Assembly (NCBI RefSeq): GCF_947496875.1
Contig: NZ_CANMEH010000004.1
Location: 248,001-312,000, forward strand
Direction of reading: 5' to 3'
Origin: an uncultured Paracoccus sp.
GTDB lineage: Bacteria > Pseudomonadota > Alphaproteobacteria > Rhodobacterales > Rhodobacteraceae
Length of the DNA: 64,000 nucleotides
Made by a program: the position numbers and the translations under genes. The notes under the pieces are model-generated. The model worked only from the letters and a program-made list of their open reading frames with translations. It had not been told where the DNA came from and did no database searches. Positions 54,770-62,343 of the stretch are shown piece by piece. Position 1 is the first letter of the stretch. Each line of letters starts with the position of its first letter.

Positions 54770-55291
54770 ATGCGATTCTGGCTGTTCGGCCTGTTTGTCG
54801 TCCTGCCGGTGCTGGAACTGGCCGTGATCCTGAAGGTGGGCGGATGGCTGGGCGTGTGGCCGACGCTGGGCCTGATCGTGCTGTCCGCCGTGGCAGGGTC
54901 CATCCTGATGCGCCAGCAGGGGCTGGCCGCCCTGGCCGACCTGCAGCGCTCGTTCCGGGAACTGCGCGATCCGACCGGCGCGATCGCGCATGGCGCCCTG
55001 ATCCTTTTGGCGGGGGCACTGATGGTCACCCCCGGGTTCCTGACGGACATGACCGGTCTCGCGCTGCTGGTTCCCCAGGTCCGGCGCATGGTGATGCGGG
55101 GCCTGGCATCGCGGATGCGGGTGACGCGCAGCGGTTTCGGCTTCGTCGCGGAAGTCGACATGCCGCCCACACACCCGCAGTCGCGCCGCGGTATGGATGG
55201 CACCCCCATTATCGACGGCGAGTTCATCGATCTCGACGACCCGGCGCAGTCGCCCCGCCCCGGTCAGCCATCGGGGTGGACCAGACCCTGA
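54770..55291 (+). CDS. fxsA: FxsA family membrane protein
   Basis: A 173-aa inner-membrane protein. Helices at about 3-22, 26-46 and 75-98 with the family motifs LPVLELAVILKVGGWLG, GSILMRQQGLAALADL and LMVTPGFLTDMTGLALLVP; the C-terminal about 60 residues are cytoplasmic. In E. coli, FxsA overproduction relieves exclusion of phage T7 by the F plasmid; its normal role is unknown. ATG 54770 directly precedes the first helix; two earlier in-frame ATGs are possible. Confidence 0.9.
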   Translation: MRFWLFGLFVVLPVLELAVILKVGGWLGVWPTLGLIVLSAVAGSILMRQQGLAALADLQRSFRELRDPTGAIAHGALILLAGALMVTPGFLTDMTGLALLVPQVRRMVMRGLASRMRVTRSGFGFVAEVDMPPTHPQSRRGMDGTPIIDGEFIDLDDPAQSPRPGQPSGWTRP

Positions 55292-55378
55292 CGGCAGGTG
55301 TCGGCAGGCGGCATTGAGGCGCCGGGGGTGCGGTGCTAGAACGCCGGGCAACCCAGAACCGGACCAAGGAATACCCAG

Positions 55379-55912
55379 ATGACCGACAAAACTGCCAACG
55401 GCCCGGCCAACGGCGCCCCCGCCAACCCGACCCCACAGCAACAGCCGCCGCAGGTTCGTCTGAACATTCTGGCGCAGTTCATCCGTGACCTGTCCTTCGA
55501 GAATGCGGTCGCTCAGAAAGGCCTGAACAGTAGCGAGGTGCAGCCGGAGATCACCGTTCAGGTCAGCCTCGATGCGCGCAAGCGGACGGTCGAACATCAG
55601 TACGACGTGATCACCAAGTTCAAGGTGACGTCCAAGAACAATGCCAATCAGACGACGCTGTTCCTGTGCGAACTGGACTACGCGGGCGTGTTCCACATCG
55701 AGGGCGTGCCCGAAGACCAGCTGCATCCGTTCCTGATGATCGAATGCCCGCGCATGCTGTTTCCCTTCGTGCGGCGGATCATTTCCGACGTGACCCGCGA
55801 CGGGGGTTTCCCACCCTTCAACATGGACCCGGTGGATTTCGTCGCGCTGTACCGGCAGGAACTCGCGCGACGCGCCCAGGCCGAACGTCCGCAGGACCAG
55901 CCGCTGTCCTGA
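55379..55912 (+). CDS. secB: Protein-export chaperone SecB
   Basis: A 177-aa SecB that keeps preproteins unfolded and hands them to SecA. It shows LNILAQFIRDLSFENA, VSLDARKR, TTLFLCELDYAGVFHIEG and LFPFVRRIISDVTRDGGFPP with NMDPVDFVALY, all standard. The N-terminal about 25 residues are Asn/Pro/Ala-rich and disordered. AAGGAA precedes the ATG. Its place after fxsA and opposite the Tim44-like gene is typical of the order. Confidence 0.97.
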   Translation: MTDKTANGPANGAPANPTPQQQPPQVRLNILAQFIRDLSFENAVAQKGLNSSEVQPEITVQVSLDARKRTVEHQYDVITKFKVTSKNNANQTTLFLCELDYAGVFHIEGVPEDQLHPFLMIECPRMLFPFVRRIISDVTRDGGFPPFNMDPVDFVALYRQELARRAQAERPQDQPLS

Positions 55913-55970
55913 TGGGGTCGGAAGGGCTGGTCGCTGCGGAATTGCAGACAGGCAAGGGTTACCGACCACA

Positions 55971-56579
55971 ATGCCCCGGCGCGTGACACGGGCTTGGCAG
56001 CGGATGCTGTCAGGCCGCAGGCTGGACCTGCTGGATCCCACGCCTCTTGATATCGAGATTGAGGACATTGCCCACGGGCTGGCTTTCGTCGCCCGATGGA
56101 ACGGCCAGACACGCGGCGACTTTGCGTATTCCGTGGCGGAGCATTCGCTGCTGGTCGAACAGATCCACCAGCGCCTGGCGCCGGGGGGCGACCCGCGCTG
56201 GCAGCTGGCCGCGCTGCTGCACGACGCCCCGGAATACGTGATCGGCGACATGATCTCACCGGTAAAATCTGCGCTGGGTGCCGAATATGGTGAACTCGAC
56301 GGCCGCCTGGCCGCCGCAGTCCATCGGCGTTTCGGCCTGCCGGCGGCGCTGCCCGTGCCGGTCAAGAAACGGATCAAGCTGGCAGACAGGATCTCTGCCC
56401 GCCTGGAGGCGGTCCAGATCGCCGGCTTTCAGCCGGCCGAGGCGGCGCGCCTGTTTCCCCTGTCCGACGAGTCGATGCTGCAGGGCCTGTGCATTACCCT
56501 GCGCCCACCGGCGGAAACACGCGCGGCCTACCTGGCGCGCTTCACCGCCCTGATCCAGACCATCGACGCCGCCGCCTGA
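55971..56579 (+). CDS. HD-domain phosphohydrolase
   Basis: A 202-aa HD-superfamily metal-dependent hydrolase, similar to YfbR-type nucleotidases. The metal ligands lie in AEHSLLVEQIH and LLHDAPEYVIGDMISPVK, with a distal KLADRIS Asp. FARWNGQT-type start (AFVARWNGQTRGDFAYSVAEH) is the usual lead-in. It is 58 nt after secB on the same strand and convergent with hvrA (18-nt gap). Probable deoxynucleotide 5'-phosphatase activity is inferred from the family. Confidence 0.82.
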   Translation: MPRRVTRAWQRMLSGRRLDLLDPTPLDIEIEDIAHGLAFVARWNGQTRGDFAYSVAEHSLLVEQIHQRLAPGGDPRWQLAALLHDAPEYVIGDMISPVKSALGAEYGELDGRLAAAVHRRFGLPAALPVPVKKRIKLADRISARLEAVQIAGFQPAEAARLFPLSDESMLQGLCITLRPPAETRAAYLARFTALIQTIDAAA

Positions 56580-56597
56580 CGCGGCCGTCGCTCAGAT

Positions 56598-56918
56598 TCA
56601 GATGGCGATGTCGTCCAGCGAGCGGCCACCGTCCAGCACCTGCTGAACCCAGCCCGGCCGCCGACCGCGTCCCGACCACGTCTGGGACGGGTTTTCGGGA
56701 TTGGCGTATTTCGCCGGGGGCGCCGACTTCCGCCCCGACCGCGATGGTCGATCACCGGCCAGATCGGCCAGGCTGAAGCCGTGCTGGCGCGCGGCCTCTT
56801 CTGCCGCGGCGCGGGCACTGCGCTTGCGACGATCCTCGAAATCGGCAATTGCCCGGTCGACGCGGCCGCGCAATTCGCGCAGCTGCTTCAGTTCCATCTG
56901 TTCCAGATCGATGTCCAT
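56598..56918 (-). CDS. hvrA: H-NS family nucleoid protein, HvrA-like
   Basis: A 106-aa H-NS-type DNA-binding protein. An N-terminal oligomerisation helix (MDIDLEQMELKQLRELRGRV) and a basic linker precede the C-terminal domain with YANPENPSQTWSGRGRRPGW (71-90), the AT-rich-DNA hook. In Rhodobacter, HvrA is encoded next to regA and adjusts photosynthesis and nitrogen-fixation genes to light or oxygen; gene order here (senC-regA-hvrA) supports the name. 71 nt separate it from regA. Confidence 0.88.
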   Translation of the reverse strand: MDIDLEQMELKQLRELRGRVDRAIADFEDRRKRSARAAAEEAARQHGFSLADLAGDRPSRSGRKSAPPAKYANPENPSQTWSGRGRRPGWVQQVLDGGRSLDDIAI

Positions 56919-56989
56919 TCGACTTCTCCGCTTAGCGCTGATTCATGGTCCACCCAAAATCGCAATAGGGATCGTAAATCAAGCCCCAA

Positions 56990-57544
56990 TCAGCGAGGGC
57001 TGCGCTTTGCCAGTATTCGCTGCAGCGTTCTGCGGTGCATGTGAAGGCGGCGCGCCGTTTCGCTGACATTCCGATCGCATTGCTCGAAAACGCGCTGGAT
57101 ATGTTCCCAGCGGACGCGATCGGCCGACATCGGATTTTCGGGCGGCGGCGGCAATGCATCGGCGCTGCACAACAACGCCGTCGTGACATCATCTGCATCG
57201 GCGGGTTTGGACAGATAATCGGTGGCGCCCATTTTCACTGCCGCAACGGCCGTGGCGATGGCGCCGTAGCCGGTCAGGACCACGATGCGGGCGTCGGCCC
57301 GAGACGCGCGCAGCGCATCGACGACATCAAGCCCGCTGCCGTCTTCCAGACGCAGATCGATGACTGCATAGGCGGGTGGGGCATCCCGGACAGCGGCAAG
57401 AGCGGCGCGGACGCTTTCCGCGACAGTCGGCTTGAAACCCCGCCGCTCCATCGCGCGCGCCAAGCGATTTACGAAGGCCGCGTCATCGTCAACCAGCAGC
57501 AGGCTCGGGTCGGGACCGATGTTCGATACGTCCGGCGGGGCCAT
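56990..57544 (-). CDS. regA: Redox response regulator RegA (PrrA/ActR)
   Basis: A 184-aa global redox response regulator. The receiver has acidic LLVDDDA, phospho-acceptor Asp63 in AVIDLRLEDGSGLDV, and Lys113 in YLSKPADADDV; a four-residue proline hinge (LPPPPEN) leads to a Fis-type HTH (NVSETARRLHMHRRTLQRIL). Phosphorylated by RegB under low oxygen, it controls respiration, carbon and nitrogen fixation and hydrogenase genes in relatives. It lies between senC and hvrA, opposite regB. Confidence 0.95.
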   Translation of the reverse strand: MAPPDVSNIGPDPSLLLVDDDAAFVNRLARAMERRGFKPTVAESVRAALAAVRDAPPAYAVIDLRLEDGSGLDVVDALRASRADARIVVLTGYGAIATAVAAVKMGATDYLSKPADADDVTTALLCSADALPPPPENPMSADRVRWEHIQRVFEQCDRNVSETARRLHMHRRTLQRILAKRSPR

Positions 57545-57602
57545 TGGTTCCTCGGTCTATTGCCTTGTCACCACATAAGTCCGCCATGGCGCGCGTTCAA
57601 AC

Positions 57603-58232
57603 CTAGGACGCGGCATTCACGTAACACGCCACCTTCTCGGCCATCTGATCCGGCGTGACGTCACGTCCGAAGAAGTCGACCGTTCCGTGCCCGGGCAGGA
57701 CAAGGAAGGTCGTCGTCATGTGGTCCACCAGATAGTCCTGCTGATCTTCTTCGTCATTGAGCTTGTAGTAAAAGCGCCAGGCTTTCGCGACCTGGTCGAT
57801 TTCCTCGGTCGTCCCGGTCAGGCCCAGCATGCGCGGATGCATTGCGTCCGTAAAGCTTTTCAGCTGATCGGGCGTGTCGCGGCGCGGGTCGACGGAAATG
57901 AACACCGGCTTCACCTCAATCCGGCGTTCCTCCAGCAAGGTCACCGCTTCGGCGTTGCGGGCATTGTCCATCGGGCAGACGTCCGGACAGAAGGTGTAGC
58001 CCATGTAGAGCAGCGAAGGTTTGTCAAAAACCTGCGCATCGGTCACCCGATCTCCATTCTCGTCCGTCAGGGTAAATTCCGTCCCAAGCGCGCCGCTGCC
58101 CCCCGCCACGACCCCGCTCCGGCAGCCGGCGAATGTTTCGGTCTCGCTCCCGCGCTGCAGCACGAATGCACCGGCAACAAGGAGCAAGGCGGCGGCGAAT
58201 GCGCCGCCGACGACGAGTTTGCGGTCAGCCAT
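57603..58232 (-). CDS. senC: SCO1/SenC-type copper chaperone (PrrC)
   Basis: A 209-aa membrane-anchored thioredoxin-fold protein. One N-terminal helix (residues about 5-24) anchors it with the domain in the periplasm. The copper site is Cys82 and Cys86 (TFCPDVCP) and His171 (DHMTTTFLV), all intact. SenC/Sco inserts copper into the CuA site of cytochrome oxidase and, in Rhodobacter, influences RegB signalling. ATG 58232 has AGGA upstream. It leads senC-regA-hvrA, divergent from regB. Confidence 0.94.
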   Translation of the reverse strand: MADRKLVVGGAFAAALLLVAGAFVLQRGSETETFAGCRSGVVAGGSGALGTEFTLTDENGDRVTDAQVFDKPSLLYMGYTFCPDVCPMDNARNAEAVTLLEERRIEVKPVFISVDPRRDTPDQLKSFTDAMHPRMLGLTGTTEEIDQVAKAWRFYYKLNDEEDQQDYLVDHMTTTFLVLPGHGTVDFFGRDVTPDQMAEKVACYVNAAS

Positions 58233-58308
58233 CACGAGGTTCCTGCTTGTAAGACCGGCCATAGATCACCCATCCTGCCGCGGGCTTCAATCGCCGAAGG
58301 ACCGGAAG

Positions 58309-59661
58309 ATGGGCGGCACAATGCCACTGCATGACGTGTTCCGGGGGGAGGCGCCGATGCGGGGCCACCAATCGGCCGAACCGATCCGCCGCCGTACCCT
58401 TGTGACCCTGCGCTGGGTGGCGGTGACAGGACAGCTGGCGGCCGTGATCACGGCGTGGGCGATCGGGGCAAGGTTTCCGCTGCTTCCTGTTCTGGCGCTG
58501 ATCGCGCTGGCCGGGGGGCTCAACATCCTGCTGACGCGCCGGCAGTCGCGGGTGACGGACCGGCGAGCACGGCAGCATCTGATGCTGGATGCCGTACAGG
58601 TCGGTCTGCTGCTGACCCTGACGGGGGGGATCGCGAACCCGTTCGCGCCGCTGATGCTTGTCCCTGTCACGATCGGGGCCGCCGCGTTGACGCTGCGTGA
58701 CACCATCTGGCTGGCGATGCTGACCCTGGTGCTGATCTCGGTCATGGCGGTCGCGGCGGTTCCGCTTGTCTTTGCTCCCGATGCGCCGGTTGCGCCGGCG
58801 CTGGCGCTGCAGTTTGGCGACTGGGCGGCGTTGCTGGTCAGCGGGGCGTTCTTTGCGGCCTATATCGGCCGCGTGTCCCGGGAACTCGCGGCCACATCCG
58901 AAGCGCTGTCGGCAACTCGACTGGCCCTCGCGCGCGAGCAGCGTCTGCAACATCTCGGGGGAATCGTCGCTGCTGCCGCGCATGAGATGGGAACACCGCT
59001 GGCCACCATAAAGCTGGTCGGATCCGAACTCGCGGCAGAGATCGGCGAGCTGCTGCCTGACCGGCCAGACCTCGCCGAGGACCTTGCCCTGCTGCGCAGC
59101 TCCGCCGATCGCTGTCGGGATATCCTGCGCAGCATGGGCAACGCGGGCAAGGACGACCTGCACATGCACGTCGCGCCGCTGGCCCAGGTGCTCGAGGAGG
59201 CCGCAGATCCCCATCGGGACCGCGGCAAGGCGATCCTGATCGACGCGGGGAAGACGGGTGCTGTCGAGGTCTGGCGCGAGCCTGGCATCGTGCACGCGCT
59301 GCGAAACCTGATTCAGAACGGGGTCGATTTCGCGCGCTCGACCGTGACAATCACTGCGATCGAAGCGGCGGACAGCATCAAGACCGTGATCCGGGACGAC
59401 GGGCCGGGCTTTCCCGCGCAGCTATTGCCGCGGCTGGGCGACCCGTTCCTGACCACCCGGCGGTCCCTTTCCCGGGGCGGTGACGCGGATGAGGGGCTGG
59501 GCCTGGGGCTGTTCATTGCGCGCACCCTGCTGGAACGATCCGGCGCCACCGTGTCCTTTGCCAACGATCAGGGCGCGCGGGTCGAGGTCGAATGGCCGCG
59601 GCGGCGGATCGCGGCGGATGGACGCGCGGCCCTGGGCAGCAACCCTCCCATCGCGTCCTGA
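58309..59661 (+). CDS. regB: Redox sensor histidine kinase RegB (PrrB)
   Basis: A 450-aa membrane kinase with six hydrophobic segments (about 30-185). The quinone-sensing heptapeptide GGIANPF is at 106-112. His225 lies in the H box AAAAHEMGTPLATIK, and the redox-active Cys269 in SADRCRDIL, all as in R. capsulatus RegB. The ATPase has NLIQNGVDFARS, DDGPGFP and GLGLGLFIAR. Three in-frame ATGs (58309, 58321, 58357) are possible; the last has the best ribosome site (GGGGGGAG, six bases), but the first two give an N-terminus closer to family length. Confidence 0.94.
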   Translation: MGGTMPLHDVFRGEAPMRGHQSAEPIRRRTLVTLRWVAVTGQLAAVITAWAIGARFPLLPVLALIALAGGLNILLTRRQSRVTDRRARQHLMLDAVQVGLLLTLTGGIANPFAPLMLVPVTIGAAALTLRDTIWLAMLTLVLISVMAVAAVPLVFAPDAPVAPALALQFGDWAALLVSGAFFAAYIGRVSRELAATSEALSATRLALAREQRLQHLGGIVAAAAHEMGTPLATIKLVGSELAAEIGELLPDRPDLAEDLALLRSSADRCRDILRSMGNAGKDDLHMHVAPLAQVLEEAADPHRDRGKAILIDAGKTGAVEVWREPGIVHALRNLIQNGVDFARSTVTITAIEAADSIKTVIRDDGPGFPAQLLPRLGDPFLTTRRSLSRGGDADEGLGLGLFIARTLLERSGATVSFANDQGARVEVEWPRRRIAADGRAALGSNPPIAS

Positions 59662-59711
59662 CGCGCCGTCCGTGATGTAAGTGGCGCAGCGCGGTTAGGG
59701 GATCGGTAATG

Positions 59712-59726
59712 TTAACCCCCGGTTAA
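59712..59726 (+). promoter_or_regulatory. CtrA-type binding box
   Basis: TTAA at 59712-59715 and TTAA at 59723-59726 are separated by exactly 7 nt (CCCCCGG), the consensus spacing of the cell-cycle regulator CtrA. It lies 45 nt upstream of the PAS-protein start, in an otherwise GC-rich gap where such A/T motifs are rare by chance. Confidence 0.65.
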
Positions 59727-59770
59727 GAACGGGGCCATAGGGTCGGGTCGACCTGTGGGATAGCGGGATC

Positions 59771-61405
59771 ATGCAGATCGAAGTGACGACCATTGTCGCG
59801 GCGCTGGCCACCGGAACCGTTTCGGTGCTGATCGCGCTCGCCCTGTGGCGCCGGCTGGAACCCGGTGGCGCCCGCCGGCCGGTCCTTGTCGACGCGCGGG
59901 CCGAACCGATGGTTCTGCTGTTCCGTGACCGGCAGCTGGTCGATGCCACGCCCCCGGCCCGGATGTTGCTGTCCAAGCTGCACGGAGACGATGAGTGGGC
60001 GCGCCTGACCGCCTGGCTTGCGATGCGCTTTCCCGACCTGGGGAGCACGATAGAGGTTGTGTCGCAGCAAGGCCGTGCGGAAACCCTCGGCGGGCGCGGA
60101 TTGGGGGCCGCGCGGTTGCGGCTGACGATCGAGGATCTCGGCAGTCGCGTGCTGCGGCTGACGATAGCCGATCCGCAGGCGGAAAACGCGGGGGTCACGG
60201 TCGATTCACTGTCGCTCGCGCACATGGAGGAAGAACTCGATCTGCTGCGCAGGTCGGTCGACGAGGCGCCGGTCATGATCTGGCGCGAGGCGGAGGATGG
60301 ACAGGTCACCTGGGCAAACGCTGCCTATCTGCGCGAGGTCGAGGCCCACAGTCCCGACGACACCCTGTGGCCGATGCCGCGGCTGATCGACGTGCCGGTG
60401 CCGTCCGACGCCGCGACGCCCGTCAGGGCGGTGCTGGAGACCGGCGACTCCGCACGCTGGTTCGACTGCTATGCGCGCCAGGACCAGGGCGGGCGGATGA
60501 TCTTTGCGGTCGCGGCGGATTCAGCCGTGCGTGCAGAGCGCAGCCTGCGCGAATTCGTCCAGACGTTGACGAAAACCTTTGCCGATCTGCCGATCGGCCT
60601 CGCCATCTTCGACCGGCAGCGGCACCTGCAGCTTTTCAACCCGGCGCTGATCGACCTGACCGGATTGCCAACCGGGTTCCTGACGGCACGGCCCACGCTT
60701 CACGCGCTGCTGGATCGGCTGCGCGAGGTGCGAATGGTGCCGGAGCCCAAGGACTATCGCAGCTGGCGCGCCAAGATGACCTCGCTGGAAGCTGCAGCGG
60801 CGTCCGGCCACCACGTGGAAACCTGGACGCTGCCCGGGGGGCAGACCTATCGGGTCACCGGGCGCCCGCACCCCGACGGCGCCATTGCCTTCCTGTTCGA
60901 GGACATCACCACGGAAATGTCGCTCACGCGCCGGTTCCGGGCTGAACTGTCGCTGGGCAGCGAGGTGCTGGATGCGGTGGACGAGGCATTGGCGGTGTTT
61001 GATGCCAGCGGCCGGCTGGTGATCACCAACAAGCGCTATTCCGACCAGTGGGGTGATCAGCTGCGTCCCACCCTGACCGATCACATGGCCGCTTGGCGCG
61101 CCGCGGTCCCCGAAGGCGGCCATGAAGGGCTGCGTCAGGCGTTGACGGAATTGCGCGGGCGCGAGTTGCGCCGCGGAGCGACGATCGCGCCGAACGGGGG
61201 CCTGATGTCGTGGACGGTGCGCCCGCTTTCGGGCGCCCGCACCCTGGTCAGCTTCTATCCCGAAACCAACGGGCGGAAAGCCGAGGACGTCGACAACGAA
61301 GGTTCGGCGGAGGCAACAAGCGCGCCGAGATTGCGGTTGTCCGTGAGCGACTCCGACGCTGCCTCGGATCCGGCGGAAGAGGTCACCAAGGCCGTCTCGG
61401 CCTGA
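59771..61405 (+). CDS. Multi-PAS sensory protein without kinase core (DivL-like candidate)
   Basis: A 544-aa protein: one N-terminal membrane helix (about 7-26), then a linker, then PAS-type segments at about 155-265 (RSVDEAPVMIWREAEDGQVTWANAA), 275-385 (TFADLPIGLAIFDRQRHLQLFNPALI) and 395-490 (VLDAVDEALAVFDASGRLVITNKRY). No HisKA H box, N box or G box follows; the C-terminus is low-complexity acidic. In Rhodobacter a PAS-domain protein called DivL acts on the CckA-ChpT-CtrA phosphorelay, and a perfect CtrA box precedes this gene, so a DivL role is a reasonable hypothesis. It follows regB by 109 nt. Confidence 0.75.
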   Translation: MQIEVTTIVAALATGTVSVLIALALWRRLEPGGARRPVLVDARAEPMVLLFRDRQLVDATPPARMLLSKLHGDDEWARLTAWLAMRFPDLGSTIEVVSQQGRAETLGGRGLGAARLRLTIEDLGSRVLRLTIADPQAENAGVTVDSLSLAHMEEELDLLRRSVDEAPVMIWREAEDGQVTWANAAYLREVEAHSPDDTLWPMPRLIDVPVPSDAATPVRAVLETGDSARWFDCYARQDQGGRMIFAVAADSAVRAERSLREFVQTLTKTFADLPIGLAIFDRQRHLQLFNPALIDLTGLPTGFLTARPTLHALLDRLREVRMVPEPKDYRSWRAKMTSLEAAAASGHHVETWTLPGGQTYRVTGRPHPDGAIAFLFEDITTEMSLTRRFRAELSLGSEVLDAVDEALAVFDASGRLVITNKRYSDQWGDQLRPTLTDHMAAWRAAVPEGGHEGLRQALTELRGRELRRGATIAPNGGLMSWTVRPLSGARTLVSFYPETNGRKAEDVDNEGSAEATSAPRLRLSVSDSDAASDPAEEVTKAVSA

Positions 61406-61513
61406 TCGCCGCCGAGCGGTTGTCGTGTGTTGTGGTGACGAGAACCGGGCCGCGACGGGATGTCCCTTCCAGTCGGACCCGAGCTGCAACAGACCAATGC
61501 TTGCCTCCGTCAG

Positions 61514-62194
61514 TCAGGGCAGTTCGGCAAGAATGGACTGAACTGCCGCTTTCGGGTCTGGTGCCTGCCAGATCGGACGACCCACGACGATGTGGTCGGC
61601 CCCGGCAGCGATCGCGTCTGCGGGCGTTTCGATCCGTTTCTGATCCCCCGCGGCCGATCCCGCCGGACGGACGCCGGGTGTGACGATCAGCCCTGCGCCG
61701 GGCAGGGCGCGGATCGCAGCCGCTTCGCGCGGCGAGCAGATCACCCCGTCGGCCCCCGCGTCGAATGCGCGCGCGGCGCGTTCGACCGTCAGCTCATGCA
61801 GGTCGCCGCTGCGCAGCATGGAACTGTCGAGATCCGCGCGGTCCAGGGATGTGAGGATGGTGACCGCAAGGATGCGGGTGCCGGATCCCGCCGCGCCCTC
61901 CCTTGCCGCGCGTACCACATGCGGATCGCCGTGAACGGTCAGGAAGTCGATGTCGAAGCGGACCAGTCCGCGGACCGCTGCCTCGACCGTGGCGCCGATG
62001 TCGAACAGCTTGAGATCGAGGAAGATCCGCTTGCCATGTTCCTGTTTCAGGTCGTGGGCGAGGGCCAGCCCGCCTCCGGTCAGCATGCCCAGGCCGATCT
62101 TGTAGAACGACACGGCGTCGCCAAGTCTTCGCGCGAGGTCCAGCCCCGCCAGGGCGTCCGGCACGTCCAGCGCCACGATCAGACGGTCGTCCAT
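61514..62194 (-). CDS. pyrF: Orotidine 5'-phosphate decarboxylase
   Basis: A 226-aa TIM-barrel enzyme making UMP from OMP. The start LIVALDVPDALAGLDLARRLG, the catalytic FLDLKLFDIGATVEAAV (the usual DxKxxDI pattern), DFLTVHG and the C-terminal LIVTPGVRP and AGADHIVVGRPIW phosphate-binding loop are all present. It is convergent with the PAS gene and divergent from clpB; no other pyr gene is adjacent. Confidence 0.96.
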   Translation of the reverse strand: MDDRLIVALDVPDALAGLDLARRLGDAVSFYKIGLGMLTGGGLALAHDLKQEHGKRIFLDLKLFDIGATVEAAVRGLVRFDIDFLTVHGDPHVVRAAREGAAGSGTRILAVTILTSLDRADLDSSMLRSGDLHELTVERAARAFDAGADGVICSPREAAAIRALPGAGLIVTPGVRPAGSAAGDQKRIETPADAIAAGADHIVVGRPIWQAPDPKAAVQSILAELP

Positions 62195-62242
62195 ATCAGC
62201 TGCCTCCGTAATTCCGGCACGTTATTGCAGCGAACCGGATTG

Positions 62243-62271
62243 CTTGAAAGCCTTGGCGCGCTTGCCCATCT
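62243..62271 (+). promoter_or_regulatory. Sigma-32 (RpoH) heat-shock promoter of clpB
   Basis: CTTGAAA (62243-62249), a 14-nt spacer, then GCCCATCT (62264-62271). The -35 is a perfect heat-shock consensus, and the -10 matches CCCCATNT at all but its first base. It lies about 73 nt upstream of the clpB start. Confidence 0.8.
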
Positions 62272-62343
62272 TCCGGACAGGACCCGCAGAACGCCGCGCC
62301 ATAACGGGCGGCGCAAGTCGGGGGCTGAAAAGGAGAGTTGCCG

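Noticed and set aside
56932..57198. 88-codon frame over the end of regA and the hvrA gap
   Set aside because: Most of it overlaps regA in another frame and it has no ribosome site; the gap is better read as the hvrA upstream region.
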